This document shows, in pieces, positions 34,081 through 44,116 of a DNA stretch of 64,000 nt. Origin of the DNA: Sphingopyxis witflariensis (GTDB lineage Bacteria; Pseudomonadota; Alphaproteobacteria; Sphingomonadales; Sphingomonadaceae); NCBI RefSeq assembly GCF_002205635.1, contig NZ_NISJ01000001.1, forward strand, positions 434,001 to 498,000, written 5' to 3'. The first letter of the stretch is position 1, and every line of letters begins with the position of its first letter. The translations under genes and the position numbers were made by a program. The notes under the pieces were generated by a model that did not search any database, was not told the DNA's origin, and worked only from the letters and a program-made list of their open reading frames with translations.

Positions 34081-35022
34081 ATGAAGACGCGTGACATCAT
34101 GTTCCTGGGCGCCGCGACGATCGCGCTGTCGGCAGCGCCCACCGCGCAGGCCCAGCAGGCCGGAATCGACAAAAGGGTCGAGCGGCTGGAAAAGGAAATG
34201 CGCGCGGTCCAGCGTTCGGTGTTTCCCGGCGGCGCCCCGACCTTTTTCGAAGGCGAGATCGCGCCCGAGAGCGCACCGAGCAGCGGCGTCCGCAGCAACA
34301 CACCGGTGATCGAACTGACCGCACGCGTCGACGCACTCGAATCCCAGTTGCAGGCGCTGACCGGCCAAACCGAACAAAATGCCTTCCGGCTGCGCGAACT
34401 GGAAAAGCAGTTCACTGCCTATAAGACCGAAATGGACAAGCGCTTCGCCGATCCCGCGGCTGCGGCCGCTGTCGAAACTCCCGCTAGCCTGACCCCGACG
34501 GTCAAGCCGCCCGCCGCAACCACGGTCGTCGCCGCCGTGCCAGCAAAGAAGCCCCCGACCAAACCGGCCGCAGCATCGACACCCGATGCCGCGCGACTGG
34601 CGCTGGTCAAGAAAGTCGAAGTGCCTGCGACCGGCAATGAGGTCGAGGACGCCTATAATTACGGCTATCGCCTGTGGGAGGCCAAGCTCTATCCCGAGGC
34701 GCAGACCCAGCTCAAACAGGTCGTGACCAAATGGCCCAAGGACAGCCGGGCGAGCTTCGCCCAGAATCTGCTTGGCCGGGCCTATCTCGACGAAGGCAAA
34801 CCCAGCCTCGCCGCGGTCGCCTTTTACAATAATTACAAGGATCGGCCCAGCGGCGCGCGCGCGCCGCACAGCCTGATGTATATGGGCGTCGCGCTCGACA
34901 AGCTCGGCCGCAAGGCCGACGCCTGCAAGGCGTTTCGCGAACTCGACGAAGTCTATGGGGCCAAGGCCCCGAAGGATGTCCGGGACGATGCGGCTGCCGC
35001 CAAAACAAAAGCTGGCTGCTGA
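34081..35022 (+). CDS. cpoB: Tol-Pal system coordinator CpoB (YbgF) homologue
   Basis: The 313-residue protein starts MKTRDIMFLGAATIALSAAPTAQAQQ, a cleavable signal peptide (a start 6 codons earlier is possible). A trimerising coiled coil follows (IDKRVERLEKEMRAVQ and VIELTARVDALESQLQALTGQTEQNAFRLRELEKQF), then a Pro/Ala/Lys-rich linker. The C-terminal TPR domain is YNYGYRLWEAKLYPEAQTQLKQVVTKWPKDSRASFAQNLLGRAYLDEG. It acts in the periplasm, coordinating outer-membrane constriction with peptidoglycan synthesis. Its end overlaps tilS by 35 bases. Confidence 0.88.
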   Translation: MKTRDIMFLGAATIALSAAPTAQAQQAGIDKRVERLEKEMRAVQRSVFPGGAPTFFEGEIAPESAPSSGVRSNTPVIELTARVDALESQLQALTGQTEQNAFRLRELEKQFTAYKTEMDKRFADPAAAAAVETPASLTPTVKPPAATTVVAAVPAKKPPTKPAAASTPDAARLALVKKVEVPATGNEVEDAYNYGYRLWEAKLYPEAQTQLKQVVTKWPKDSRASFAQNLLGRAYLDEGKPSLAAVAFYNNYKDRPSGARAPHSLMYMGVALDKLGRKADACKAFRELDEVYGAKAPKDVRDDAAAAKTKAGC

Positions 35023-35980
35023 CGGCGACGCCGCCGATCGGCTCGCCGGCGATCTGCTGGCGCTGGTCGGCCGCGACTGGCACCGACTGCATTATGGTGT
35101 TGCCGTTTCGGGCGGCCCCGACAGCATGGCGCTGCTCTGGCTGATGGCGTCGGTGCTGCCCGGACAAGTCTGGGCGGCGACGGTCGATCATGGCCTGCGT
35201 CAGGGTTCGGACGAAGAGGCGCGAATGGTCGCGGGCTTTTGCGCCCGAGAGCATATCCCGCATTCAACCTTGCGCCCCGCCGAACCGATCAAGGGATCAT
35301 TGCAGGCGGCGGCGCGCACCGAACGCTATCGCCTGCTCGATCAATGGCGCGATGCGAACGCGCTCGACCATATCGTCACCGCGCATCACGCCGACGACCA
35401 GCTCGAGACGATCGTAATGCGCCTCAACCGCAGCAGCGGGGTCAGCGGCCTCGCCGCAATCCGCGCGCGCAATGGCACCCTCCTCCGGCCTCTCCTCAAC
35501 TGGCGGCGCAACAGCCTCGTCGCGCTGGCGCTCGAAAACGACCTGCCCTTCGTCGACGATCCGTCGAACAGCGACAACCGCTTCGACCGCGCGCGGCTGC
35601 GCCATGCACTGCAATCGCAAAATGTGATCGATCCCGAGGCAGCAACGCGGTCGGCGCGGTGGCTGGGCGAGGCCGACGACGCAATCGACTGGGCGGTCGA
35701 ACGCCTGATCGCCTCCTGGCCCGACGCGTCCGACATCGCGGTCATCCGCGACGACGGCTATCCACCCGAAATTTTCCGCCGCATTGTCACCCAGCGGCTC
35801 CGCGCCAATGCGCCGCACCTGGCGCTGCGCGGCGCTTCGCTCGACGGGGTGATCTCCGCAATGCACGCTGGACGTCGCGCGATGGTCGGATCCCTGCTGA
35901 TCGATGCGGTGCGCGGCCTTCAGGGCACGATTTGGCGCATTTCGCTCGCCCCGCGCAGGAAAGCCCGCACAAAGGCCTGA
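34988..35980 (+). CDS. tilS: tRNA(Ile)-lysidine synthetase TilS
   Basis: The 330-residue protein converts C34 of the AUA-reading tRNA-Ile to lysidine using Lys and ATP. The PP-loop SGGPDS is at 41-46, and further N-type ATPase signatures are VDHGLRQGSDEEA, HHADDQLETIVMRLNRSSGVSGL and LLNWRRNSLVALALENDLPFVDDPSNSDNRFDRARLRH. The start MRLPPKQKLA lies inside cpoB; an upstream ATG (34955) is also in frame. The C-terminal domain is short, as in alphaproteobacterial TilS. ftsH follows, as in many alphaproteobacteria. Confidence 0.93.
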   Translation: MRLPPKQKLAADGDAADRLAGDLLALVGRDWHRLHYGVAVSGGPDSMALLWLMASVLPGQVWAATVDHGLRQGSDEEARMVAGFCAREHIPHSTLRPAEPIKGSLQAAARTERYRLLDQWRDANALDHIVTAHHADDQLETIVMRLNRSSGVSGLAAIRARNGTLLRPLLNWRRNSLVALALENDLPFVDDPSNSDNRFDRARLRHALQSQNVIDPEAATRSARWLGEADDAIDWAVERLIASWPDASDIAVIRDDGYPPEIFRRIVTQRLRANAPHLALRGASLDGVISAMHAGRRAMVGSLLIDAVRGLQGTIWRISLAPRRKARTKA

Positions 35981-35988
35981 TTGGCTCA

Positions 35989-36016
35989 TTGTCATTTAAC
36001 CGGATTATCCTATCTT
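35989..36016 (+). promoter_or_regulatory. Candidate sigma-70 promoter for ftsH
   Basis: TTGTCA (35989-35994), a 16-base spacer and TATCTT (36011-36016) lie 46 bases before the ftsH ATG, in the short gap after tilS. Confidence 0.5.
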
Positions 36017-36062
36017 ATGTGGGTAGGGTCGCGACAGACGCGACATTTTGGAAAGATTCCGC

Positions 36063-38009
<1,947 letters not shown>

Positions 38010-38058
38010 TCTGTTCTTGCAAGGATGGAAGCGACCATCACGATAAGCCCGAACCCGT

Positions 38059-38089
38059 CGAAGGGCGCTTGTCCAACAAGCGCCCTTCG
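38059..38089 (+). terminator. Rho-independent terminator of ftsH
   Basis: A perfect 14-bp stem, CGAAGGGCGCTTGT pairing with ACAAGCGCCCTTCG around a CCA loop, is followed by TTTTGG, 50 bases after the ftsH stop. Confidence 0.8.
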
Positions 38090-38123
38090 TTTTGGCTCGA
38101 TCGGGAAACGCGCCCTGCCCGCC

Positions 38124-38474
38124 ATGATGGCAGGCGCCATGCTGTGCGGCATGGCCCCCGGCGACATGAGCGTCGCCGCCTTCCTGCTCCGCGCCGATTC
38201 GGTCAGCCGACTGGGCCCGCTCGCTATCGCAACCCCCGAAGGCATCCGCCTCAAAAATGAAGTCGTCGCCGCGGGCAAGCGTTACAAGGCGCGGATCGAT
38301 GCCCAGCGCCGCGCGGGCCTCAGGACGACAAGTTGCCCCCCGGAAACGGGATCGCTGACCCCCGACCAATGGCTCGCGCATCTGCGCAGCTATCCGGCCC
38401 CAACCCGCAAGGCGGTGTCGGTCTATGTCGCATTCGATGGCTTGATGAAGAAACGCTACCCCTGCCCTGCCTGA
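38124..38474 (+). CDS. Hypothetical protein, ~116 aa
   Basis: The start MMAGAMLCGMAPGDMSVAAFLLRADSVSRLG is chosen because the longer frame from 38025 runs through the ftsH terminator. Gly/Ala/Met-rich at the front, then a basic helical part (EGIRLKNEVVAAGKRYKARIDAQRRAGLRT), a Cys-Pro-Pro segment and a Lys/Arg tail. The family is not recognised. The DUF3800 gene starts about 60 bases after it on the same strand. Confidence 0.55.
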   Translation: MMAGAMLCGMAPGDMSVAAFLLRADSVSRLGPLAIATPEGIRLKNEVVAAGKRYKARIDAQRRAGLRTTSCPPETGSLTPDQWLAHLRSYPAPTRKAVSVYVAFDGLMKKRYPCPA

Positions 38475-38533
38475 TGCGCCAAGAACGACTGCCGATCGAG
38501 ACAGGATCGGCGGACAAGGAGCAACCTCGCGAC

Positions 38534-39139
38534 ATGACAATTTATTGCGATGAATCGGGCGGACTTAACGCGGGCGCGATGACCTTTTCGGCGGTGATGC
38601 TCACCCCGCAGTCGGCGGCTGCGATCCACGAACGCTTCCGCGACGTCACCGGCCTCCGCGGCGAGCTAAAGGGCAGCCGGATCAGCATCGTCGAGCGCGC
38701 TTATCTGCTCGAGCTGTTCGACCGCGCGGGCGGCCGCGCCTGGGTTGCGGTCGCCGATCGCGACAGGCTCGCGCATAAACCCGGCGGCACCCTGCCCAGC
38801 GATCTCGCGCTCTATGCCGCACTGCTCAACCTCGCGGTCGGACGCTGGCTGCCCGAGACGGGCGGTGTATGCACCGATGTCGTGATCGACGACGGCCGCT
38901 ATGACGCGAAAATCCTGTCGCAAGTGCGCGCGGAGATACAGGCCGGCCTCGGCCAATGGGGCCACGCCTCGCTCGCCGACAGCCGCCGCAGCGACGGCGT
39001 TCAGATCGCCGATGTGATCGCGAACAGCCTGTTCAACATCACAGTCAAATCGCCGCGCGCGCACCGCATCCAGCGGATCATCGACCCGATGCTGGCGTCC
39101 AGGGCGATCCGCATCGCAGAGCTGGCGAAGGTTGGTTGA
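38534..39139 (+). CDS. DUF3800-domain protein
   Basis: The 201-residue protein starts MTIYCDESGGLNAGAMTFSAVMLT, the DUF3800 hallmark (Y-x-D-E-S-G at the first beta strand, as in RNase H-like nucleases). A second acidic cluster is DVVIDDGRYDAKIL, and the end has SRRSDGVQIADVIANSLFNI, the family's distal motif. DUF3800 proteins are predicted metal-dependent nucleases with uncharacterised biological roles and are frequent near mobile DNA. Here the gene follows core genes. The ribosome site is AAGGAG, 13 bases before the ATG. Confidence 0.8.
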   Translation: MTIYCDESGGLNAGAMTFSAVMLTPQSAAAIHERFRDVTGLRGELKGSRISIVERAYLLELFDRAGGRAWVAVADRDRLAHKPGGTLPSDLALYAALLNLAVGRWLPETGGVCTDVVIDDGRYDAKILSQVRAEIQAGLGQWGHASLADSRRSDGVQIADVIANSLFNITVKSPRAHRIQRIIDPMLASRAIRIAELAKVG

Positions 39140-39216
39140 AGCGGTGGCGGATCACCCTCCGGGATGACGATGCGAGGATGTCCGAAATGGGGTGGAGGGA
39201 GCTGACCTCCACTTTC

Positions 39217-39306
39217 GTCATCCCGGGGTCGACCCGGGATCCCGCTTTTCGAGGCACCGACAGGCGCCTGGTTTCAAGCGGGACCCCGGATCAGGTCCGG
39301 AGCGAC
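39217..39306. repeat. Large imperfect palindromic intergenic repeat (REP-like)
   Basis: A 90-base element opens with GTCATCCCGGGGTCGACCCG and closes with GGACCCCGGATCAGGTCCGG then AGCGAC. Its left arm (CCCGGGATCCCGCTT) pairs with the right arm (AAGCGGGACCCCGG). Elements of this GTCATCCCGG type are dispersed through many alphaproteobacterial genomes. A transcript would fold into one long hairpin after the DUF3800 gene. Confidence 0.7.
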
Positions 39307-39337
39307 TATATAGTGAAGGGCGGCTTTTGGCGGATGT

Positions 39338-39483
39338 TGTTGAAAAAGTCGGCCTTCGGAAACGGCTTGAAACAAAGGTGCGTAATCAGACGCTTCCGAG
39401 CAGAATCGGTTCATAGTTGCCGACAAATTTGACCCAAAGCTTCATCGCACCGACAGAAAATTACAGGGGCCGACTTTTCAACA
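39338..39483. mobile_element. MITE-like element with 16-bp terminal inverted repeats
   Basis: The left end TGTTGAAAAAGTCGGCC (39338-39354) and the right end GGCCGACTTTTCAACA (39468-39483) are inverted copies differing by one A. They bound a 146-base segment with no coding capacity. The termini resemble IS ends with a TTTTTCAACA motif (IS1182-like). No obvious target duplication was seen. It looks like a non-autonomous derivative mobilised by a transposase elsewhere. Confidence 0.6.
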
Positions 39484-39636
39484 GTACGGTCGTTTCCAGT
39501 CATTCGCCCCCGGTCACAAGAAAGAGAGAGAGACAGGGCTTAGCCAGGTATGCAGTAAGCTTCGGCGCCAAGGCGGTTCGGAACGATTACCCCGCCGCCC
39601 GGAAGCTTCGTGGGCCCTCTTGAGGCATTCTCGCGC

Positions 39637-39804
39637 TCAATCAAGGCAACCAAGGCCAGTCGCGCGGTTTCTCAGGCTGGGATAGTCCGTGACCGCGATC
39701 CCGCCGCCGCTTCGAAAAATTACCAGCTTATGTGCGGCAGCAGTTTGGCCGCTGGCTTGCGAGGGGGACAGTGCCCCCATCATCAATAGCGCTGCTCGCT
39801 TCAT
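39637..39804 (-). CDS. Small putative exported protein, 55 aa
   Basis: MKRAALLMMGALSPSQASGQTAAAHKLVIFRSGGGIAVTDYPSL has a short signal-peptide-like start and a brief mature part ending TGLGCLD. It may be a full small protein or a fragment. It lies 43 bases downstream of the Cys-rich gene on the same strand. The family is not recognised. Confidence 0.4.
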   Translation of the reverse strand: MKRAALLMMGALSPSQASGQTAAAHKLVIFRSGGGIAVTDYPSLRNRATGLGCLD

Positions 39805-39847
39805 GCCCCCTCCTTCTAGCATCCCCCGATGCCTTCAATCGCCCGCA

Positions 39848-40036
39848 CTATCCATCACAAGCGCATCCCGGTCCAGCCGAGCATTTCTTCTCGCGAGCAA
39901 TGCATGTGTCCCCGCAAGCCTTCCCGGCCTTGCAGACCTTGCAGCAGGACTGAGCTGCCGCTGTGCCGCATAGAGGCATGGCTGCGGGAGCTAGCGCAAG
40001 GAGTGCCAGCGCGGTGAAGAGTGATCTCATGGTCAT
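39848..40036 (-). CDS. Small secreted cysteine-rich protein
   Basis: The 62-residue protein starts MTMRSLFTALALLALAPAAMPLCGTAAAQ, a signal peptide. The mature part is CCKVCKAGKACGDTCIAREKKCSAGPGCACDG, with eight Cys in about 33 residues. This Cys-rich C-terminal pattern is seen in small exported proteins of many proteobacteria; the role may be metal binding or redox. The start is chosen from the signal peptide, although the frame is open further upstream. Confidence 0.7.
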   Translation of the reverse strand: MTMRSLFTALALLALAPAAMPLCGTAAAQSCCKVCKAGKACGDTCIAREKKCSAGPGCACDG

Positions 40037-40110
40037 ATCTCTTATCGGTGCATCTCGTCGTTTCGGTAAGACAGAAGCGAGCGGCAGGGGGTGAGAAGTG
40101 CAATGCGTAC

Positions 40111-40139
40111 AAAAAGCCCCACCGGGTGAGGGCGGGGCA
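40111..40139 (-). terminator. Rho-independent terminator-like hairpin on minus strand
   Basis: On the minus strand GCCCCGCCCTCACCCGGTGGGGC is followed by TTTTT. It lies 350 bases after the stop at 40494 and 75 bases before the Cys-rich gene, so it may end the upstream transcript or a short non-coding RNA. Confidence 0.5.
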
Positions 40140-40476
40140 AGTGGGGGATCGAGAGCAAAGGGCCTACCCGTTAAGGCACTCCCAAAAAGAAAGACGCCCA
40201 ACGCCCGGCCTCGGGGGGATAGTATGACTCTTTGCGAGAAATAAAAACTATTTCGTCATCCCTTTTAGCAAGTTTTTTCATAACGGAAATTCAAGAATCC
40301 GCGCATGATAAGCAGAATAATTGTAATTTTCGGGATTCGAAATTGCAGAATTAATGCAGTGAATTTAGAATTTAGAAATAATTATTGTTCGATCCAATTC
40401 TGCGCAACATGACCTGGTCACTCTTCCCAAATCTCATCCGGCCACGAGTCCGTGTCACAAGAGAGGTAGAGCTAGG

Positions 40477-40508
40477 GCTATTTCGCTATTTCGCTATTTC
40501 GCTATTTC
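40477..40508. repeat. Tandem 8-bp repeat GCTATTTC x4
   Basis: There are four perfect copies of GCTATTTC. The TAG stop of the minus-strand gene 40494-41024 lies inside the array, so gain or loss of one unit would alter the last residues and the stop position. Confidence 0.85.
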
Positions 40509-41024
40509 GTTGATCGCTTCAAAATCAGCGACAAGAATCTCTAGAAGCGCCGTGTCTCCTGATTGGGAGCTAATCTGGATCGGCAGCTTTCCGTCCTCCG
40601 CGTGAGCCGCTATTTCGGCGGGCGATAGCGAGATCGTGAAGGATTCGTTCAGCAAGCACCCCCCGCGGCAAGACCCAACATCTTTGTCTGTGTTGGTGAA
40701 GTTCACCGCGCCACCGCCCCGAAACACTGCGCGGTCAAAGTGCCTCCAGTCGCCCCGATAGATCAAAAATCCCCGCACATTGGTTGGGCCGATTTCATCC
40801 CCGCCCCAAATTTTGGCGACGCCCGCACTGACAATCGCGCCTTTCGCACTCACCGTTCTCACCCGCGGTGTGGAATATTCGTAACTCCGGGCAAAATCAT
40901 CAGAGTATTTTGTGACCGTGACGCCGTTGCTAGACACGATCGTGCTCTTCACCAATTGGGCATGGGCGCCACTGCCCATCAAAATGCCTATTGCCGCCCC
41001 CAGCGCCAATATTTTCCGCTTCAT
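40494..41024 (-). CDS. Hypothetical exported protein, 176 aa
   Basis: The N-terminal signal peptide is MKRKILALGAAIGILMGSGAHAQ. The mature domain is beta-rich (VKSTIVSSNGVTVTKYSDDF, GFLIYRGDWRHFDRAVFRGGGAVNFT) with a Cys pair, DVGSCRGGCLLNE. It is probably periplasmic. The family is not recognised. The C-terminus (DFEAINEIAK) runs into the GCTATTTC repeats. About 270 bases downstream, 40230-40420 is strikingly AT-rich. Confidence 0.6.
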   Translation of the reverse strand: MKRKILALGAAIGILMGSGAHAQLVKSTIVSSNGVTVTKYSDDFARSYEYSTPRVRTVSAKGAIVSAGVAKIWGGDEIGPTNVRGFLIYRGDWRHFDRAVFRGGGAVNFTNTDKDVGSCRGGCLLNESFTISLSPAEIAAHAEDGKLPIQISSQSGDTALLEILVADFEAINEIAK

Positions 41025-41271
41025 AACCGCTCATAATCCGGCCACTCCTCGTCTGGCCACCAGTCGAGATCGGCACCAGAAAGAGGCTTTGCGCGACCGA
41101 CCTCCAAAACTGCCTAGTACCGAGTTTCCGAATTAAACTACCCATTGGAGCTTCTCGCATGTCGGTCAATAATAACATGTACCACTGAGCATACGCCCGC
41201 AATTGATGACGTGGACGGCTCTCCACCCTTTCCGCAGAATGGTCTGCGGATGAGTCGGAAGGAGAGGCACG

Positions 41272-41436
41272 ATGGGGACAGTTACGACGATTGGTTTGGA
41301 CCTCGCGAAGAGCGTGTTCCAGGTGCACGGTGTTGATGCGTCGGGAGCCGTGGTTCTTCGCCAGCGGCTGACGCAAGGGCGGATGCTGAAGTTTTTCGTG
41401 AAGCTGCCGCGGTGTCTGGTGAGCATCGAGGAATGA
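41272..41436 (+). pseudogene. IS110-family transposase, N-terminal remnant
   Basis: MGTVTTIGLDLAKSVFQVHG, followed by DASGAVVLRQRLTQGRMLKFF, is the start of an IS110/IS1111-type DEDD transposase, cut off by a stop at codon 55 (VSIEE). The GGAGAGGC ribosome site and 5' flank typical of the element are present. It belongs to a different IS110 subgroup from the remnant at 16.8 kb. Confidence 0.75.
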
Positions 41437-41542
41437 CTGCATAGCAAATATCGATATAGAAAACATCGATCGATTACTGATCGCTCTTTCTTAACCCTCA
41501 CAGCCTATTTCCTTTGAAGCGACTCGACGCGGGGGGTAGGTT

Positions 41543-42175
41543 ATGAAAAGTTGGGCAGTGATCTGCAGCGCGATGGCGCTACTGGCAGCCGGGAGCGCGC
41601 ACGCTCAAACAGTCTATCCGGTATCGACAGCCAATGGCCCGCCATTTGCGCTGACGAAGCGCTATTACCTTCCCATCGGGACGCCGCTGAAGTTGCAAAC
41701 GACGACGACGCTTTCGACGAAAGTCAGCAAGCCCGGCGACCGCGTGCACCTGAAGGTTGTAGAAGACGTGAGTTTTCGTGGCACCGTCGTGGTCCCAGTC
41801 GGCACCTTGGTTATTGGAGAAGTGTCGCGGGCGCAGCGGAACGGCCATGTGGGCAAGAAGGGCAAGCTTGAAGTCCGGTTGGTCAGCGTCGAAATGCCCG
41901 ATGGTCCCGTTCGGCTGAGCGGCACCGCCTATGATGAAGGCAAAAGCCAGACTGCCTTGTCGGTCGGGACGATGCTCTTTGTTTCGGCGCTTGGCGGATT
42001 TCTGATCCACGGCACCAGCGCGAGCATTCCGGCGGAAACATCCGTGACGGCCTATATTATGGAGCCGCTGCGTTTCGCTTGGCGCCCTGAAAGGGAAGCG
42101 CTGATAGCCCTGTTGCCGCAATCGGAGCAAAGAGCCGCAGGCCAGAATATCGCTTCCTCAGAATTGTCGGATTGA
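41543..42175 (+). CDS. Hypothetical exported protein, 210 aa
   Basis: The signal peptide is MKSWAVICSAMALLAAGSAHAQ. The mature part is beta-rich (PIGTPLKLQTTTTLSTKVSKPGDRVHLKVVEDVSFRGTVVVPVGTLVIGEVSRAQRNGHVGKKGKLEVRLVSVEM), resembling the small beta-barrel modules of TrbI/VirB10-like or FlgA-like exported proteins, without a membrane anchor. One hydrophobic stretch (ALSVGTMLFVSALGGFLIHG) may be buried. The ribosome region GGGGGGTAGG lies 10 bases before the ATG. It stands alone between IS110 debris and the catabolic locus. Confidence 0.6.
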   Translation: MKSWAVICSAMALLAAGSAHAQTVYPVSTANGPPFALTKRYYLPIGTPLKLQTTTTLSTKVSKPGDRVHLKVVEDVSFRGTVVVPVGTLVIGEVSRAQRNGHVGKKGKLEVRLVSVEMPDGPVRLSGTAYDEGKSQTALSVGTMLFVSALGGFLIHGTSASIPAETSVTAYIMEPLRFAWRPEREALIALLPQSEQRAAGQNIASSELSD

Positions 42176-42443
42176 TCCATCGGTCCGCCTGCAGCGGCTG
42201 ACGGCTACAACGGGCCACCAACTCCAACACCCTGAAGCTATCGTTTGCTTTCTGGGCCCGAACGTCGCCCCGCTCTCGGCGGGGTGGGCAGGTCGGACGT
42301 CCCCTATTTAGGCCTCGACGTCCAAAAGCGGTCTGACTGCAATTGGAGGTGGGTTCAACGGGTGGCCGCAACACTTCATTCTTTGAGAGGAGAAGGAGTG
42401 TGGGGATGAAGCAGCGCCGACCCCCGAGGAAGAGGCCGCCGCG

Positions 42444-42719
42444 ATGACGATGTGGCGCGACGACGAAAGCGACGAATGGCGCACCAACTTCCTGCCGCCA
42501 GAGGGTTTTCTCGGCATCGAGGAAGGCGAATTTCGCGACCCCGATTATGAACGCACCTTCAATGCTGACGAAGAAGCCGCGTGGGAGGCCACATGCGCCG
42601 CCGCCCAGTTGCGCAAAGCGGGCGAAGCCGCACGCCACGCGTTTTTCGGCCTGCCGGTCACGGCGAATGACACGGCGGCGGAACCCGCATTAAAACCCCG
42701 CAATACCGCCATTCGCTGA
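42444..42719 (+). CDS. Hypothetical protein, 91 aa (possibly 5' truncated)
   Basis: MTMWRDDESDEWRTNFLPPEGFLGIEEGEFRDPDYERTFNADEEAAWEA is acidic and soluble. The frame stays open upstream to a stop at 42384 and the residues there (GDEAAPTPEEEAAA) look like continued coding, but no start codon is available, so the 5' end may have been lost. The family is not recognised. Confidence 0.45.
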   Translation: MTMWRDDESDEWRTNFLPPEGFLGIEEGEFRDPDYERTFNADEEAAWEATCAAAQLRKAGEAARHAFFGLPVTANDTAAEPALKPRNTAIR

Positions 42720-42758
42720 TCAATCCTCCCGCACAGGGAGAATCGTTCCCCAACCTTG

Positions 42759-42789
42759 TCATCACCGCAAAAGCGGGAACCCAGCGCAA
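42759..42789. repeat. Dispersed GTCATCACCGCAAAAGCGGG repeat
   Basis: The segment begins GTCATCACCGCAAAAGCGGG and continues AACCCAGCGC. It belongs to the common intergenic class in which CCGC-AAAA-GCGG forms a small hairpin. It lies between convergent genes and may help end transcription. Confidence 0.5.
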
Positions 42790-42829
42790 CAAAAATCCAG
42801 CGCGGCAGCGCTGGGCCGCAACGCCACAG

Positions 42830-44116
42830 TCAGTCGCCCTTGGCGCCCCATGTCGGATCGACGCGTCGCACCGCGCCGTCGAGCGAGCGCAGCAGCAAGG
42901 CAGCGGCCAGCGCAATCAAACCGAGCATCGCAAAGAAGGAGGCATGATCGACGTAGCTCCACAGCATCCCGACAAGTCCCGCCGACAGGCTGCCGGTAAA
43001 GATCGCCAGATACCAGGCCGCAACCGTCGTCGCGCCGAGCCGCGGCGGCGCGAGCCGGGCAAACAGCCCCAGCCCCGTCGGCAGAACCAGCAGTTCGCCA
43101 AAGGTGAAGATGGCGAAGAACATCGCGAACCACAGCCACGGCGCCTTCGCGTCGCCGCTGCCCCATTCGACCGCGGCGAGCAGCATATAGGCGCAGGCGA
43201 CGACGACGGCGCCCAGCGCCATGCGGCGCGCTGGCGACGTGTCTTTCCCCGCATCGGCGCGGCGGTGCCAATAGGCGAGCAGCGGCGGCGTCATCAACAT
43301 GACGAGCAGCGGGTTGAGCGACTGGAACCAGGTCATCGGGATGGTGAAACCGCCCAGCCCGCGATCGAGCCCGGTATCGGCCCACAGTGCAACCGTATTG
43401 CCGACCTGCTCATAAGCGCCGCGGAACACGGTGACCGACAGCGCGACCGCGAGCAGCACCATGAAAGTGCCCTTATGATCGGCCCAGCGCATCGGCGGCA
43501 TGTCGGCGGTCGGCACGCGCGGCGGTTCGGGCGGCAGGTATCGCTGCCCCCAAAGATAGATGATCAATCCGGCGAACATGCCGATCCCGGCAGCGCCAAA
43601 GCCATAGTGCCAACCGTAAAGCTCGCCCAAGGTGCCGCAGATCAGCGGTGCGAGGAAACCGCCGATGTTGATGCCGACATAATAGACATTATACGCCCAT
43701 CCGCGCCGCGGATCGCCCGCCTTGTACAGGTCGTTGATCTGGCTGGGCAGGCTGGGGAGGAAAAGCCCGTTGCCAAGCGCGATCGTCGCGAGCGCGAAAT
43801 AGAAGAGCGGTTCGAACGCCATCATGAAATGGCCGATCGCCATGATCGTCGCGCCGAGTACGACCGCGCGCCGCTTTCCGAGCAGGCGGTCGGCGATCAC
43901 GCCGCCGACGATCGGGGTAAAATAGGCGCAGGCAGTATAGGCGCCATAGACAAAGCTGCTGTGACCCTGCGTCATCAGCAGCTCTTTGGTCATATAATAG
44001 ACCAGCAGCGCGCGCATCCCATAGTAGGAGAACTGCTCCCACATATTGGTCAGGAACAGCACGGTCAGCCCGCGCGGCTGACCAAACCAGGTGGGATCGC
44101 TCGCTTGGCTAGTCAT
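42830..44116 (-). CDS. POT/PTR-family proton-dependent oligopeptide transporter
   Basis: The 428-residue protein of about 12 membrane helices imports di- and tripeptides with protons. TM1 carries the POT signature FLTNMWEQFSYYGMRALLVYYM, including the E-x-x-x-Y-Y-G-M-R motif. Other landmarks are AYFTPIVGGVIADRLLGKR, the FNVYYVGINIGGFLAPLICG-like segment (YNVYYVGINIGGFLAPL) and EQVGNTVALWAD. The ATG overlaps the epimerase stop (ATGA). It closes the minus-strand operon and probably brings in the peptides that the neighbouring hydrolases and epimerase process. Confidence 0.9.
   Translation of the reverse strand: MTSQASDPTWFGQPRGLTVLFLTNMWEQFSYYGMRALLVYYMTKELLMTQGHSSFVYGAYTACAYFTPIVGGVIADRLLGKRRAVVLGATIMAIGHFMMAFEPLFYFALATIALGNGLFLPSLPSQINDLYKAGDPRRGWAYNVYYVGINIGGFLAPLICGTLGELYGWHYGFGAAGIGMFAGLIIYLWGQRYLPPEPPRVPTADMPPMRWADHKGTFMVLLAVALSVTVFRGAYEQVGNTVALWADTGLDRGLGGFTIPMTWFQSLNPLLVMLMTPPLLAYWHRRADAGKDTSPARRMALGAVVVACAYMLLAAVEWGSGDAKAPWLWFAMFFAIFTFGELLVLPTGLGLFARLAPPRLGATTVAAWYLAIFTGSLSAGLVGMLWSYVDHASFFAMLGLIALAAALLLRSLDGAVRRVDPTWGAKGD

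Noticed and set aside
38025-38123. 5' extension of the hypothetical gene after ftsH
   Set aside because: It would read through the ftsH terminator hairpin. The ATG at 38124 is the simpler start.
40230-40420. AT-rich stretch considered as a replication or partition origin
   Set aside because: No DnaA-box cluster, iterons or rep/par genes nearby; more likely foreign or promoter DNA.
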